Positions 52,272 through 60,228 of a stretch of DNA of 64,000 nucleotides are shown here, piece by piece. Position 1 is the first letter of the stretch; every line of letters starts with the position of its first letter. The stretch is from Terriglobia bacterium (lineage in GTDB: Bacteria; Acidobacteriota; Terriglobia; Bryobacterales; Bryobacteraceae), in NCBI GenBank assembly GCA_025350105.1, contig JANXYJ010000181.1:1-64000 (forward strand). The letters run 5' to 3'. A program made the translations under genes and the position numbers. A model generated the notes under the pieces. That model ran no database searches. It was not told the DNA's origin and was given only the letters and a program-made list of their open reading frames with translations.

Positions 52272-54212
52272 TTAGAAGCCCGCGTACACACCCCAGCTTG
52301 CATTGGGTTGCAGGGCCAGGATCAGGTAGAACGCAAGCGCCAGGACGAAGGTTACGGCAACCAGCGTCAATGGCCCTGCGGCTGCGGCCTGGGTTTCGGC
52401 CGCGGCGTCAGTTGCGGGCGCAGAGGCCGGTTCAGCGGCGGACTTGCCGGCCAGTTCCTCGCGATAGCGGTCCAGATTGGGCCGCCGTGCGATTTTGCCG
52501 GAGGTGGTTTTCACCAGCCACCGGTGTGGAACCACGTGGACCTCACTCACCGGGCAATCCAGCTCTTCGAAAATGCGTTGGCGGGCAGTCATTTCCAGTT
52601 GTTCGATGGATTCGGCGGGGCTTGCAGGGCTGTCACTCAGAACCTGGCTTTCGTCACTCAGAACCTGGCTTTCAATGAGAACGATTATCCGCTCCGTGCC
52701 CGTCCGCTCGTCTTCCACCCCGATGGCAACGGAACGCCCCGGCACGGCATTGGGGCAAGTGTCGCACACGGCCTCTATATCCTGGGGATAGAAGTTGCGC
52801 CCGCCCACGATGAGCAGGTCCTTTTTTCGCCCGGTGATGAAGAACTGGCCCTGGTGCTGGAAGCCAAGATCGCCGGTGTAGTACCAGCCATCGCCATCGA
52901 TGTTGTCGCGGGTGGCTTCGGGATTGCGAAAGTACTGGTGCAGCGCGAACGGGCTGCGCAGAGCCAGTTCGCCTACCTCTGCTTCGGCAACACTGCTCCG
53001 TTGGGAGTCCACTACTTTCACTTCACAGCCTTCGATGGGTGATCCCACCGAGACCACGGGGGTGGACTTCTTCATCTGGGCCTCTTCTTTCAGGGCCTCT
53101 TCGAACCTGCCGCGAGAAAGCGCGGCGAGTTCAGCGTTGCGCACCACCACCGGGACGGTAGTGCTGCCGCAGGAGGTAACGGCAAATGAATTTTCCGCCA
53201 TCGCGTAGCACACCCAAAGCGATTCGCGTTTGACGCCGTAAGCCTGAAAGCGTTGCAGAAACATGTCGTGACTGGCCGCGCGCACGGGCTCGGAACAATT
53301 ATTGAAGCCGCGCATGCAGGAAAGGTCCAGGCCCGCCAAGTCCTCCGGGCGCATTCGGCTGGCCAATAGGTTGTAAGCGAAGTTGGGCTGCCAGCACAGG
53401 GTGCCTTTGAAATCCGTGATTAGCTTCAGGAAAGACGCGGGGGCCTGCACCCAGCGGAACGGATCGATGGCGGCCACTTTGGTGCCGGAGAGCAAGGGCA
53501 GGAACCAGGTGGTGAACAGGCCCATGTCGTGATACAGGGGAATCCAAGAACAAATGCGGTCCGTTTCCGGATTGAGCTGAATGCGCCGGCCGTAGCTGGC
53601 GCATTGTCCCGCCACCATTTCATGAGTGAGCGCAACACCCTTCTGCAGGCCCGTGCTTCCGGAGGAGTGCTGAATGATGGCGATCTGATCGGGCCGCACG
53701 CTTTGCCACGCGGTTGGTTCATGCGAGGTTTGCGCGGCCAGGCTATCGGCGATAATCAGGCGCCCGGACTTGACGCCGGCCTTGCTGACGGCATGGTCAA
53801 CGTCGGTGGCGAATTCGCGGTTGGTAATCACGCCATCAGGCTCCAGCAACTCCAGCACGTGGGACAGGTGTTTCATGTACACGGCGCGATCCATTTTCTC
53901 TGAAGGATGGCTATGCAGTATGGGGATGGCACCGCGCAGCATGGTGCCCAGGTGCGCGGCAAGTATAGTGCAACCGATGGGCAAAACCACCAGCACTCTG
54001 CCACCTGGCGGGATATTTTGCAGGGCTTCGGCGACCACGGCGGCGCGGGACCACAACTGGCCGTAGGTCAGCTGTTGGTGACGATCGGCCCCTTTGCCTG
54101 GATCAACCCCATCGGGTGGCGCTTGCAGATCGCGGAAAGTGAAAAAATCGCGGTCCGGATTGCGATCGACGATCGCGCGGACAATGGCGGGAAGGGTTTG
54201 CGGCGTGGACAC
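52272..54212 (-). CDS. Fatty acyl-AMP ligase with C-terminal membrane anchor
   Basis: 646 residues. AMP-binding core: SSGSTGLQKGVALTH (183-197), FLPLLSGTKVAAIDP, CYAMAENSFAVTSCG, WYYTGDLGFQHQGQFFITGRKKD and TSGKIARR with the C-terminal Lys. The NNCSEPVRA and YAMAENSF pattern and the long acyl region fit the fatty acyl-AMP ligase (FAAL) group, which activates fatty acids and loads them onto a carrier protein. A single membrane helix (LTLVAVTFVLALAFYLILA, about 618-636) ends the protein. A 21-nt exact duplication (52632-52652, 52653-52673) gives SQVLSDESQVLSD. It starts one base after the stop of the carrier-SGNH gene. Confidence 0.88.
   Translation of the reverse strand: MSTPQTLPAIVRAIVDRNPDRDFFTFRDLQAPPDGVDPGKGADRHQQLTYGQLWSRAAVVAEALQNIPPGGRVLVVLPIGCTILAAHLGTMLRGAIPILHSHPSEKMDRAVYMKHLSHVLELLEPDGVITNREFATDVDHAVSKAGVKSGRLIIADSLAAQTSHEPTAWQSVRPDQIAIIQHSSGSTGLQKGVALTHEMVAGQCASYGRRIQLNPETDRICSWIPLYHDMGLFTTWFLPLLSGTKVAAIDPFRWVQAPASFLKLITDFKGTLCWQPNFAYNLLASRMRPEDLAGLDLSCMRGFNNCSEPVRAASHDMFLQRFQAYGVKRESLWVCYAMAENSFAVTSCGSTTVPVVVRNAELAALSRGRFEEALKEEAQMKKSTPVVSVGSPIEGCEVKVVDSQRSSVAEAEVGELALRSPFALHQYFRNPEATRDNIDGDGWYYTGDLGFQHQGQFFITGRKKDLLIVGGRNFYPQDIEAVCDTCPNAVPGRSVAIGVEDERTGTERIIVLIESQVLSDESQVLSDSPASPAESIEQLEMTARQRIFEELDCPVSEVHVVPHRWLVKTTSGKIARRPNLDRYREELAGKSAAEPASAPATDAAAETQAAAAGPLTLVAVTFVLALAFYLILALQPNASWGVYAGF
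52632..52673. repeat. Exact 21-nt tandem duplication inside the acyl-AMP ligase gene
   Basis: Identical units 52632-52652 and 52653-52673 sit in a surface loop of the C-terminal domain and keep the frame. Same kind of event as in infB and the carrier-SGNH gene. Confidence 0.9.
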
Positions 54213-54213
54213 T

Positions 54214-55713
54214 TTAGCGTTGGCCTTCCTGGCCTGACTGTAAGATGGCTGCGGCGATGGGCGGCGCCAGACGCTGGTTGCCCTCCACGGTATAGTGCTT
54301 CAACGTGTCTAGAAATTCCGGTGCGGGAACACTCCAGCGCTGATTGACCACGGTGCAATCGTTTTCACGGCCGTTTTCGCGACAAAGTTCGTTGGCGATG
54401 GTGAGCGCATTGACGGGTGATATTTCGGTCTGCCGCTCCCGCGGCCCGGCCGGTTGCACGAACAAAACCGTTTTGACACCACGGCGATGCAGCAGGCGGA
54501 TGGTGGAACCAAGCATCTTCACCAAAGCGGGATTGACGTCGCTGCGGGGAATCAGGTCCAGCGGTTGCTGAGGATCGGTGAGGGCGATGCGTTCACTGCG
54601 CGCGCGATAGATATCCTGCCACATGGGTCCAAACCAGGGCTTCAGGTAATAGCCGGACGTCAGAAAAAACAGAAACGGTTGATTGTGGGGCAGCGAAAAA
54701 TGGGCGGCCTGGAAGCGCCGCAGTGCGCCCCACTGGCGGCGGTCGGATTGCTGAATCAGCGTGCCGATTTCGTCAAAGGGCGGCCGCTCCGGCGCGGGCA
54801 TGCGTTGGGCGAATTCGGTGTACAGCGGCAGATTCACGGTGGTGTGGCGAAAATCACGAATCCAAAGGCGGCTGTTGCGCGTGCTGAAATAGGGGTCGCC
54901 TACGGTGAATACGGCAACTTCAAACGGCTTGTCCCACACTGCGTCCAGCAGCATCAAATCCTTAGACATCAAACGTGCAAACCAGGCAAGGTTATAGACT
55001 TTCCACTTTTCGTCAGAGTTTTTCAAGTTCTGTTCCACCCGCGCCGGCAAGGCCTGATCGGCTTCCAGATAGGAGCCGATGGTGCCGGAATCACCGAAAA
55101 AGGCAACCCTTTTATTCCCTGGTTTATTGCCTGGTTTATTGCCTGGTTTATTCCCAGTGTCCGGTGCCCTGCTGATTTCGTGCTGAGAAACGGCGAAGCG
55201 AAAATCATCCTGGCTGAATTCACCGGAGCCGCGCGGGTACAGGCGCTTGCCTCCCTCGATAAAGTCAGCGTACTGTTGGCGCAGCACGGTTTGGGGTGCC
55301 AGCCCGAGCAGCGCATCTAAAACAAAAAGCCAGAACACGGCCAGCGCAATGGTGAGAAACGGGCGGCAGGCAAGGGCGTGAAACAGCCGGTAGCCCGGCG
55401 CGGCCAGCACTGGGTGATTGGCTGAGTTGGCAGTGGCAACTTGTCCAGCCGAAGCCGGCGCGGCCTGGCCACCGGCGAGTTGGGTGAGCGAGGCAATGGT
55501 TACGGCGGACGAATCGGGAGGAGAAATGGTGCAGGCGAAGGCCTTTTCGAGATCGAGGAGAATGGTCACCAGCTCGATCGAAGTAATGATACCTGCGCGC
55601 AGCAGCGGTTTGGCATCGGCCACGCCCGTCAGACGGCCTTCGCCAAGGGCCTGCTCGAGAACCCGGCGGACGTCCTGAGCCGTAGGAGGGGCGAGTGGGC
55701 TAGTGGTGCTCAT
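54214..55713 (-). CDS. Carrier protein - transmembrane - SGNH fusion (DltC-DltD-like)
   Basis: 499 residues in three parts. (1) An acyl-carrier domain, 1-82, with LLRAGIITSIELVTILLDLE; Ser45 is in the phosphopantetheine position. (2) An Ala-rich linker and one membrane helix (118-138, PFLTIALAVFWLFVLDALLGL). (3) A periplasmic SGNH domain, about 200-499: RVAFFGDSGTIGS with Ser209, and near the end DTLKHYTVEGNQRLA, giving Asp469 and His473. A 12-nt x 4 repeat (55111-55158) encodes NKPGNKPGNKPG just before the SGNH block. The ATG overlaps the MBOAT stop, so the three genes are coupled. I infer it is loaded in the cytoplasm and acts in the periplasm. Confidence 0.85.
   Translation of the reverse strand: MSTTSPLAPPTAQDVRRVLEQALGEGRLTGVADAKPLLRAGIITSIELVTILLDLEKAFACTISPPDSSAVTIASLTQLAGGQAAPASAGQVATANSANHPVLAAPGYRLFHALACRPFLTIALAVFWLFVLDALLGLAPQTVLRQQYADFIEGGKRLYPRGSGEFSQDDFRFAVSQHEISRAPDTGNKPGNKPGNKPGNKRVAFFGDSGTIGSYLEADQALPARVEQNLKNSDEKWKVYNLAWFARLMSKDLMLLDAVWDKPFEVAVFTVGDPYFSTRNSRLWIRDFRHTTVNLPLYTEFAQRMPAPERPPFDEIGTLIQQSDRRQWGALRRFQAAHFSLPHNQPFLFFLTSGYYLKPWFGPMWQDIYRARSERIALTDPQQPLDLIPRSDVNPALVKMLGSTIRLLHRRGVKTVLFVQPAGPRERQTEISPVNALTIANELCRENGRENDCTVVNQRWSVPAPEFLDTLKHYTVEGNQRLAPPIAAAILQSGQEGQR
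55111..55158. repeat. 12-nt tandem repeat inside the carrier-SGNH gene
   Basis: Four units of TTTATTGCCTGG (plus strand), two exact and two with small changes, at 55111, 55123, 55135 and 55147. In frame, they code NKPG blocks in the linker ahead of the SGNH domain. Confidence 0.9.
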
Positions 55714-56846
55714 TGAGCGAATCCAACCAGCTTTTCAAACAAGCGGAGACGGTCCGCATAGCCGATGCCGGCTACGGGCAAAAAGAAGATCCAGGCGAGC
55801 GCGACGTAGGCGTGGGTGAGGGTCCAGGAAGCGGAGCGATAAACAAAGTGTCCTCGCAATGTTTTAGATAGAAGGGGATGGGCAAACTGGGTCCAGCTGG
55901 CGTGAAGCGCCAAACCCACTCCGTGGAACAGCCCCCACAACAAGAAGCTGGCTGTAACCGCGTGCCAGGCACCGCACACCAGCATGGTGACGGCGGGCAG
56001 CAACAGACTGGCGATCAGGCGGCTGGTGGAGGTGGCCAGGAGTCCCCGGCTGAGCGGCGTGTAAACCATGGCCCGCAACCAATTTCCCAAAGAAATGTGC
56101 CAGCGCTGCCAGAACCCGGTGATGGTGGAGGCGCCAAACGGGTTGTCGAAATTTTCGGGGGCCTGCACGCCCAGCAGGTGAGCGAAGCCGATATAGATTT
56201 CGCTGTAGCCGGAAAAATTCAGATACAGCCAAACGCCGGAGGCGAAAACGCCAATCCACAACAGAGGTGTGGGCCAGGCAGCGGCCTGCAGGGCGGCGCC
56301 AGGCAGCGCCAGGGGAACCATGCGCATTAAGATCAAGGCGGCGGCAATGCGGATCACGCCGTTCATCCAGCGGGTGAGGGCAAAAGCAAGCGCCGCTTTA
56401 TCGAAGCGGGTTTGGCTGCGCAAGGCGGTTTCCGGCGCCAGCACCGGGCCGGAAAAGAATGTGGGCGCGCAGAAGTAATAACGAAAGAAGCCAGGAGCAG
56501 TCCAATCGGTGCGCGAGACCAGCGCATAGACGACGCGCAAATAACAATAGCTGAGACCGAGTGTCCGGATGGACGCCTGGCTGATCCTTCGCAGGGAGGC
56601 ACCGGCGAAACCGGGCCAAGTGCTGCCCCACTGCATAAGAAACGGAGTTTGACGCAGGAGCAACAGCACGAAGGTGAGCGCGCAAATTGCAAGCGTTAAA
56701 TACAGACGCGACACAGGGGCCAAGCGACGGCCCAACACCAGCGCAGACGAAAACAGGAAGAACAGAATGGCTACGTCCAGGCGGGCCGAAAGGGACAACA
56801 CCATTACGGCGTGTAACAAATCAATCACAAGGGGGAGGACTGACAT
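55710..56846 (-). CDS. MBOAT-family acyltransferase (DltB/AlgI-like)
   Basis: 378 residues from ATG 56846 (a TTG at 56864 adds six). About ten membrane helices. MBOAT landmarks: FCAPTFFSGPVLAPE, NFSGYSEIYIGFAHLLGV, NFDNPFGASTITGFWQRWHISLGNW and the catalytic His295 in CGAWHAVTASFLLWGLFHG. MBOATs of the DltB and AlgI type move an acyl group from a carrier to an extracytoplasmic acceptor. First gene of the MBOAT / carrier-SGNH / acyl-AMP ligase operon; its stop overlaps the next ATG. Confidence 0.93.
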   Translation of the reverse strand: MSVLPLVIDLLHAVMVLSLSARLDVAILFFLFSSALVLGRRLAPVSRLYLTLAICALTFVLLLLRQTPFLMQWGSTWPGFAGASLRRISQASIRTLGLSYCYLRVVYALVSRTDWTAPGFFRYYFCAPTFFSGPVLAPETALRSQTRFDKAALAFALTRWMNGVIRIAAALILMRMVPLALPGAALQAAAWPTPLLWIGVFASGVWLYLNFSGYSEIYIGFAHLLGVQAPENFDNPFGASTITGFWQRWHISLGNWLRAMVYTPLSRGLLATSTSRLIASLLLPAVTMLVCGAWHAVTASFLLWGLFHGVGLALHASWTQFAHPLLSKTLRGHFVYRSASWTLTHAYVALAWIFFLPVAGIGYADRLRLFEKLVGFAQ

Positions 56847-56901
56847 GGGCAGATTGCTAATCAATCATAACGCGAAGCTTACACGAAACCGCAAATCTGT
56901 T

Positions 56902-57708
56902 TTAGCCATTTTTTACCAGAAACTCGCCCTTCACGGTCAGCTCAGCCGGGCCGGTGAGGAAGATTTCATCGCCTGCCCAACGGACAGCTAAGGGTCCGGC
57001 GGGCGTTTGAACGGTGACCGGCGAAGTGACTAAGCCACACGCGAAGGCAGCGGCAGCGGCGCCGGTGGAGCCCGTGCCCGAACTCATGGTCTCGCCCGCG
57101 CCGCGTTCGAAGAAGCGGACGTCGAGGTTATGTGGATCAATTCTTCTGATAAATGATACGTTGGTCCGGTTGGGGAAGTGGCGATGGCGTTCGATACGGG
57201 CTCCCATCCCAACCCAGTCGAAATCAAAATTTTCGACGAAGAAAGCGCACTGTGGGTTGCCGACGTTCAAGATGACGCAATCGCGGTCTTCGAAGGCGGC
57301 ATGTAGTTCTTCGATCTTGGCCGCGCCCATGTTCATCTCGAATTCAAAGTGCAGATCATCGCGGCTTAGAAGGCGCAAATGCTTCACGCCCGCGCCGGTA
57401 GCGATCTTGATGTCACTCCCTGCCAGGCCGGCATCAACTAAGAATGCCGCCGCGCAGCGCGTGCCATTGCCGGAAATTTCGCTGCGGCTGCCGTCGGAGT
57501 TCCAGAGTTCGATTGCGGGGTGGGCTTCAGCTTCGCGTTCGCCAGCACGTGCGATGATGATCCACCCGTCCGCCCCCACCCCTGTGTAGCGGTCGCAAAT
57601 GGCGCGGGCGGTGGCGGGCATGTCCACAAGATCGGTGCGAATATGGTGCCGCCAGGTGAGCAGAAAATCGTTGCGTGCGCCGTGGGCTTTGGTGAAGGGG
57701 ATGGTCAT
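56902..57708 (-). CDS. dapF: Diaminopimelate epimerase homologue lacking both catalytic cysteines
   Basis: 268 residues with the DapF fold: FTKAHGARNDFLL, WNSDGSRSEISGNGTRCAAAF, NVGNPQCAFFVEN, RTNVSFI and ERGAGETMSSGTGSTGAAA. In DapF the first catalytic Cys precedes GNG and the second precedes GTG. Here they are Ser79 (SGNG) and Ser210 (SGTG). The rest of the site, for example ERG.G.T, is kept. It may still act on a related substrate, or epimerise poorly, or have another reaction as in PhzF-type relatives. Between the MBOAT operon and a GT-C gene; not clearly in an operon with either, though the next gene is only 6 nt away. Confidence 0.8.
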   Translation of the reverse strand: MTIPFTKAHGARNDFLLTWRHHIRTDLVDMPATARAICDRYTGVGADGWIIIARAGEREAEAHPAIELWNSDGSRSEISGNGTRCAAAFLVDAGLAGSDIKIATGAGVKHLRLLSRDDLHFEFEMNMGAAKIEELHAAFEDRDCVILNVGNPQCAFFVENFDFDWVGMGARIERHRHFPNRTNVSFIRRIDPHNLDVRFFERGAGETMSSGTGSTGAAAAAFACGLVTSPVTVQTPAGPLAVRWAGDEIFLTGPAELTVKGEFLVKNG

Positions 57709-57714
57709 GATGGC

Positions 57715-59229
57715 TTACTCAATGCGCTGATAGATCTCGACGGCAGGGGCGTCGTGATCGCCGTTTCTACCATCACCGGCATCTTTTACGATAACGCGCC
57801 GCACTAACCTATACCGGGACGCTTGCCGCAGAGCTATCGACACGGGATCGCCCGCTATCGCCAGCGCCCATTCCTCGTGCAAAAAAAGATCGGGACGAAG
57901 AATCGCCGGGTCCCAGGTCAGGCGGTTGTCCTGATGTAAGCCTTCGCGCAAGGGAATGCCCGCTTCGCGGAAGACGCCGGTGAGGTCGCCAAAATAATAG
58001 ATGATGCCGGAGTTGGGAAGATAGCGTTCGCGGAGATAGTCGGCCGCTTCTTTGGTCCAAGCGCGCCGGGCAACCGAGTTCACTTGCGATTCTTTCCAGC
58101 AAATTTGTTGTGGACCGAACACCGCCACCATCGCCGTCGCTACCAGCGCAAATTTCATCCACCTCTCTGGCACGGCCGTGATGATAATCGCCACCCCGAA
58201 CCCCAGCAGCGGCAGCGCAGCCAAGCCGTAACGCGTGTTGTACCAACTGAAGGGCCACAACTCCGGAACATAAATCGGTGTGCCGGAGCCGTGCATACTG
58301 ATGACGTAGAACAGCGGCGGCAGTGCCAGCAGGAACAGGGGCCAGCGTAGAGGCCGACGCGTTAGGCCCATCACCAGGCCACCAGCGGCGATGACGACCA
58401 CCGGCCATCCGGCAACGTCGCGCACCGCGGCACCGTAGTAGTGTGCCGCCGTGAGCCAGTGGTGATCGCCAGGATAGCGGGCCATTCCTTGCGCCAATTG
58501 GCGCTGGTAAATCGCCAGAGCCGAATACGGCCCATGATAGAAGGCCAGGGCGTCGCTCCAATAATATTGGTTGTGGGCCAGCCAGGAAACCGGCGCCAGC
58601 GCGGCCAGGGTGGCGAATGCGAACGCGTGCCATTTCTTGCGTGCCGTGGTCAAAAAATAAAACGCGACAAAGGGAATGAGAAACCAACCTTCATAGCGGG
58701 TGAGCGATGCGGCGATGGCCGCGGCCGCCGCGGCCATCGCGGCCTTTCGCGACTGCGTATCGCGAAACCAAAGCGTGGACCAGAGCAGCGCCAGCAGCGC
58801 AGCGGCGAAGATGGTCTCTGTCATTGGGATGGACTGCAGGTAGAGCAGATTGGGATTGAGCGCGAAAACGAGTAGCGCGGCGACGGCGCTTTTGCGGGAG
58901 TTTGTGGCGCGCTCCACCGACGCGAATAGAAAGAGCCCCGCGAGCACAAAGCAGATCATGGAGGGGATGACGCCGGCAATGCCGCTGCGCCAAAGGTTGT
59001 CGTTGACGACCAACGGCGTCATCAAAAGATGTGGCAAGGGAAGCCATGCGGTGCCCAGTTGCTCAGGCCCCGGAGTGCGGGAATCGATAGAGCGGCGGGC
59101 GATGTTGAGATGCGCCTCGGCGTCACCGTAGTAGAGCGTGTAGCGGTTCGCGAAACAGTACCCGGCCGCCGAGACGCTGATGCCGGCCAACAGAAGGGCG
59201 ACACCAGCGTAAAGGCGTTTCGTTGGCAA
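57715..59229 (-). CDS. Polytopic GT39-like membrane glycosyltransferase candidate
   Basis: 504 residues with about ten membrane helices. The first loop after helix 1 carries YYGDAEAHLNIARRSIDSR and GTAWLPLPHLL, a GT-C/PMT pattern with acidic residues. Further motifs: SLTRYEGWFLIPF, and a C-terminal soluble domain of about 120 residues. It likely transfers a sugar from a polyprenyl carrier. Six nt upstream of dapF on the same strand. Donor and acceptor unknown. Confidence 0.75.
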   Translation of the reverse strand: MPTKRLYAGVALLLAGISVSAAGYCFANRYTLYYGDAEAHLNIARRSIDSRTPGPEQLGTAWLPLPHLLMTPLVVNDNLWRSGIAGVIPSMICFVLAGLFLFASVERATNSRKSAVAALLVFALNPNLLYLQSIPMTETIFAAALLALLWSTLWFRDTQSRKAAMAAAAAAIAASLTRYEGWFLIPFVAFYFLTTARKKWHAFAFATLAALAPVSWLAHNQYYWSDALAFYHGPYSALAIYQRQLAQGMARYPGDHHWLTAAHYYGAAVRDVAGWPVVVIAAGGLVMGLTRRPLRWPLFLLALPPLFYVISMHGSGTPIYVPELWPFSWYNTRYGLAALPLLGFGVAIIITAVPERWMKFALVATAMVAVFGPQQICWKESQVNSVARRAWTKEAADYLRERYLPNSGIIYYFGDLTGVFREAGIPLREGLHQDNRLTWDPAILRPDLFLHEEWALAIAGDPVSIALRQASRYRLVRRVIVKDAGDGRNGDHDAPAVEIYQRIE

Positions 59230-59249
59230 AATATGGCGCTGTTGTTTTA

Positions 59250-59279
59250 CGGACGCTCCCTTATGGTCGCGGCTTGGTG
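59250..59279. repeat. Dispersed repeat B, single copy
   Basis: Contains ATGGTCGCGGCTTGGTG after a GCTCCCTT block. Same words as the pair at 51061-51135. In the 69-nt gap between the GT39-like gene and the PfkB gene. Confidence 0.7.
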
Positions 59280-59298
59280 TTGTTGTGAAAACGTCGTT

Positions 59299-60216
59299 TT
59301 AAAACTTCGTAAACTGCCGGAACTCTTCAAACCGCGCATCGATCTCAGCCCGGGTGAGCGTACGAAAACGTTCGACGCCAAATTTTTCGCAGCAGAAACT
59401 GCCCATCACGCTGCCGTAAATCACCGCGCGGCTCAGCATGCCCCGGCTGATGTGGTCGCCTTCCAGATCGAAGCCGTGTTCAGCCAGGTAGCCGATGAAG
59501 CCGCCCGCGAAGCAATCGCCGGCGCCGGTAGGATCGAAAACATTTTCCAGCAAATAGCCGGGTACGACGAAATAGGAATCCTTGCGGAACAGCATGGCTC
59601 CGTACTCGCCGCGTTTGATGATGACGGTGTGCGGACCCATGGCCAGAATCTTGGCCGCGGCCTTCTTTAGATTGGTTTCGCCCGATAGCATGCGTGCTTC
59701 GCCGTCGTTAATCAGTAGGAAATCCCAGGTTTTAATGGTTTCGAGAAGCTCCGCGCGAAAATCGCTGATCCAGAAATTCATGGTATCGCCGCCGCCCAGC
59801 CGCAGGTGTTTCATCTGCTGGTGAACCATGCGCTGCAGGCTGGGTTGAATATTTCCCAACAGCAAATAGCGGGCGTTCTGATAGCTTTCCGGCAGCTTGG
59901 GTTTGAAATCGGCGAAGACGTTCAGATCGGTCTGCAAGGTGGTCCGATCGTTCATGTCGTCGGAGTACTTTCCTGCCCAGAAAAAAGTTTTACCCGGAAC
60001 GCGTTCCAATCCTTCCAGATCGATGCCGCGGCTGGCCAGCAAATCCGCGTCTTCCTGGGCGAAATCATCGCCCACGACGGCTACAATGCGAGTCTGCGTA
60101 AAGTAGCTGGAAGCCAGGGATATATAGGTAGCGGCGCCACCCAGCATGCGATCCACTTTTCCATGAGGAGTTTCTACACCGTCATAGGCGACGGATCCAA
60201 CGACAACAAGTGACAT
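59299..60216 (-). CDS. PfkB-family carbohydrate kinase
   Basis: 305 residues. MSLVVVGSVAYDGVETPHG, then GGAATYISLASSYF, the usual sugar-binding start. The ATP and catalytic motif DPTGAGDCFAGGFIGYL has the catalytic Asp. The family includes ribo-, fructo-, adenosine and other kinases; specificity cannot be told. Last of a tight minus-strand run with the two secreted proteins and the MBL gene (12, 12 and 5 nt gaps). Confidence 0.92.
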   Translation of the reverse strand: MSLVVVGSVAYDGVETPHGKVDRMLGGAATYISLASSYFTQTRIVAVVGDDFAQEDADLLASRGIDLEGLERVPGKTFFWAGKYSDDMNDRTTLQTDLNVFADFKPKLPESYQNARYLLLGNIQPSLQRMVHQQMKHLRLGGGDTMNFWISDFRAELLETIKTWDFLLINDGEARMLSGETNLKKAAAKILAMGPHTVIIKRGEYGAMLFRKDSYFVVPGYLLENVFDPTGAGDCFAGGFIGYLAEHGFDLEGDHISRGMLSRAVIYGSVMGSFCCEKFGVERFRTLTRAEIDARFEEFRQFTKF

Positions 60217-60228
60217 CTTTTTATTGTA

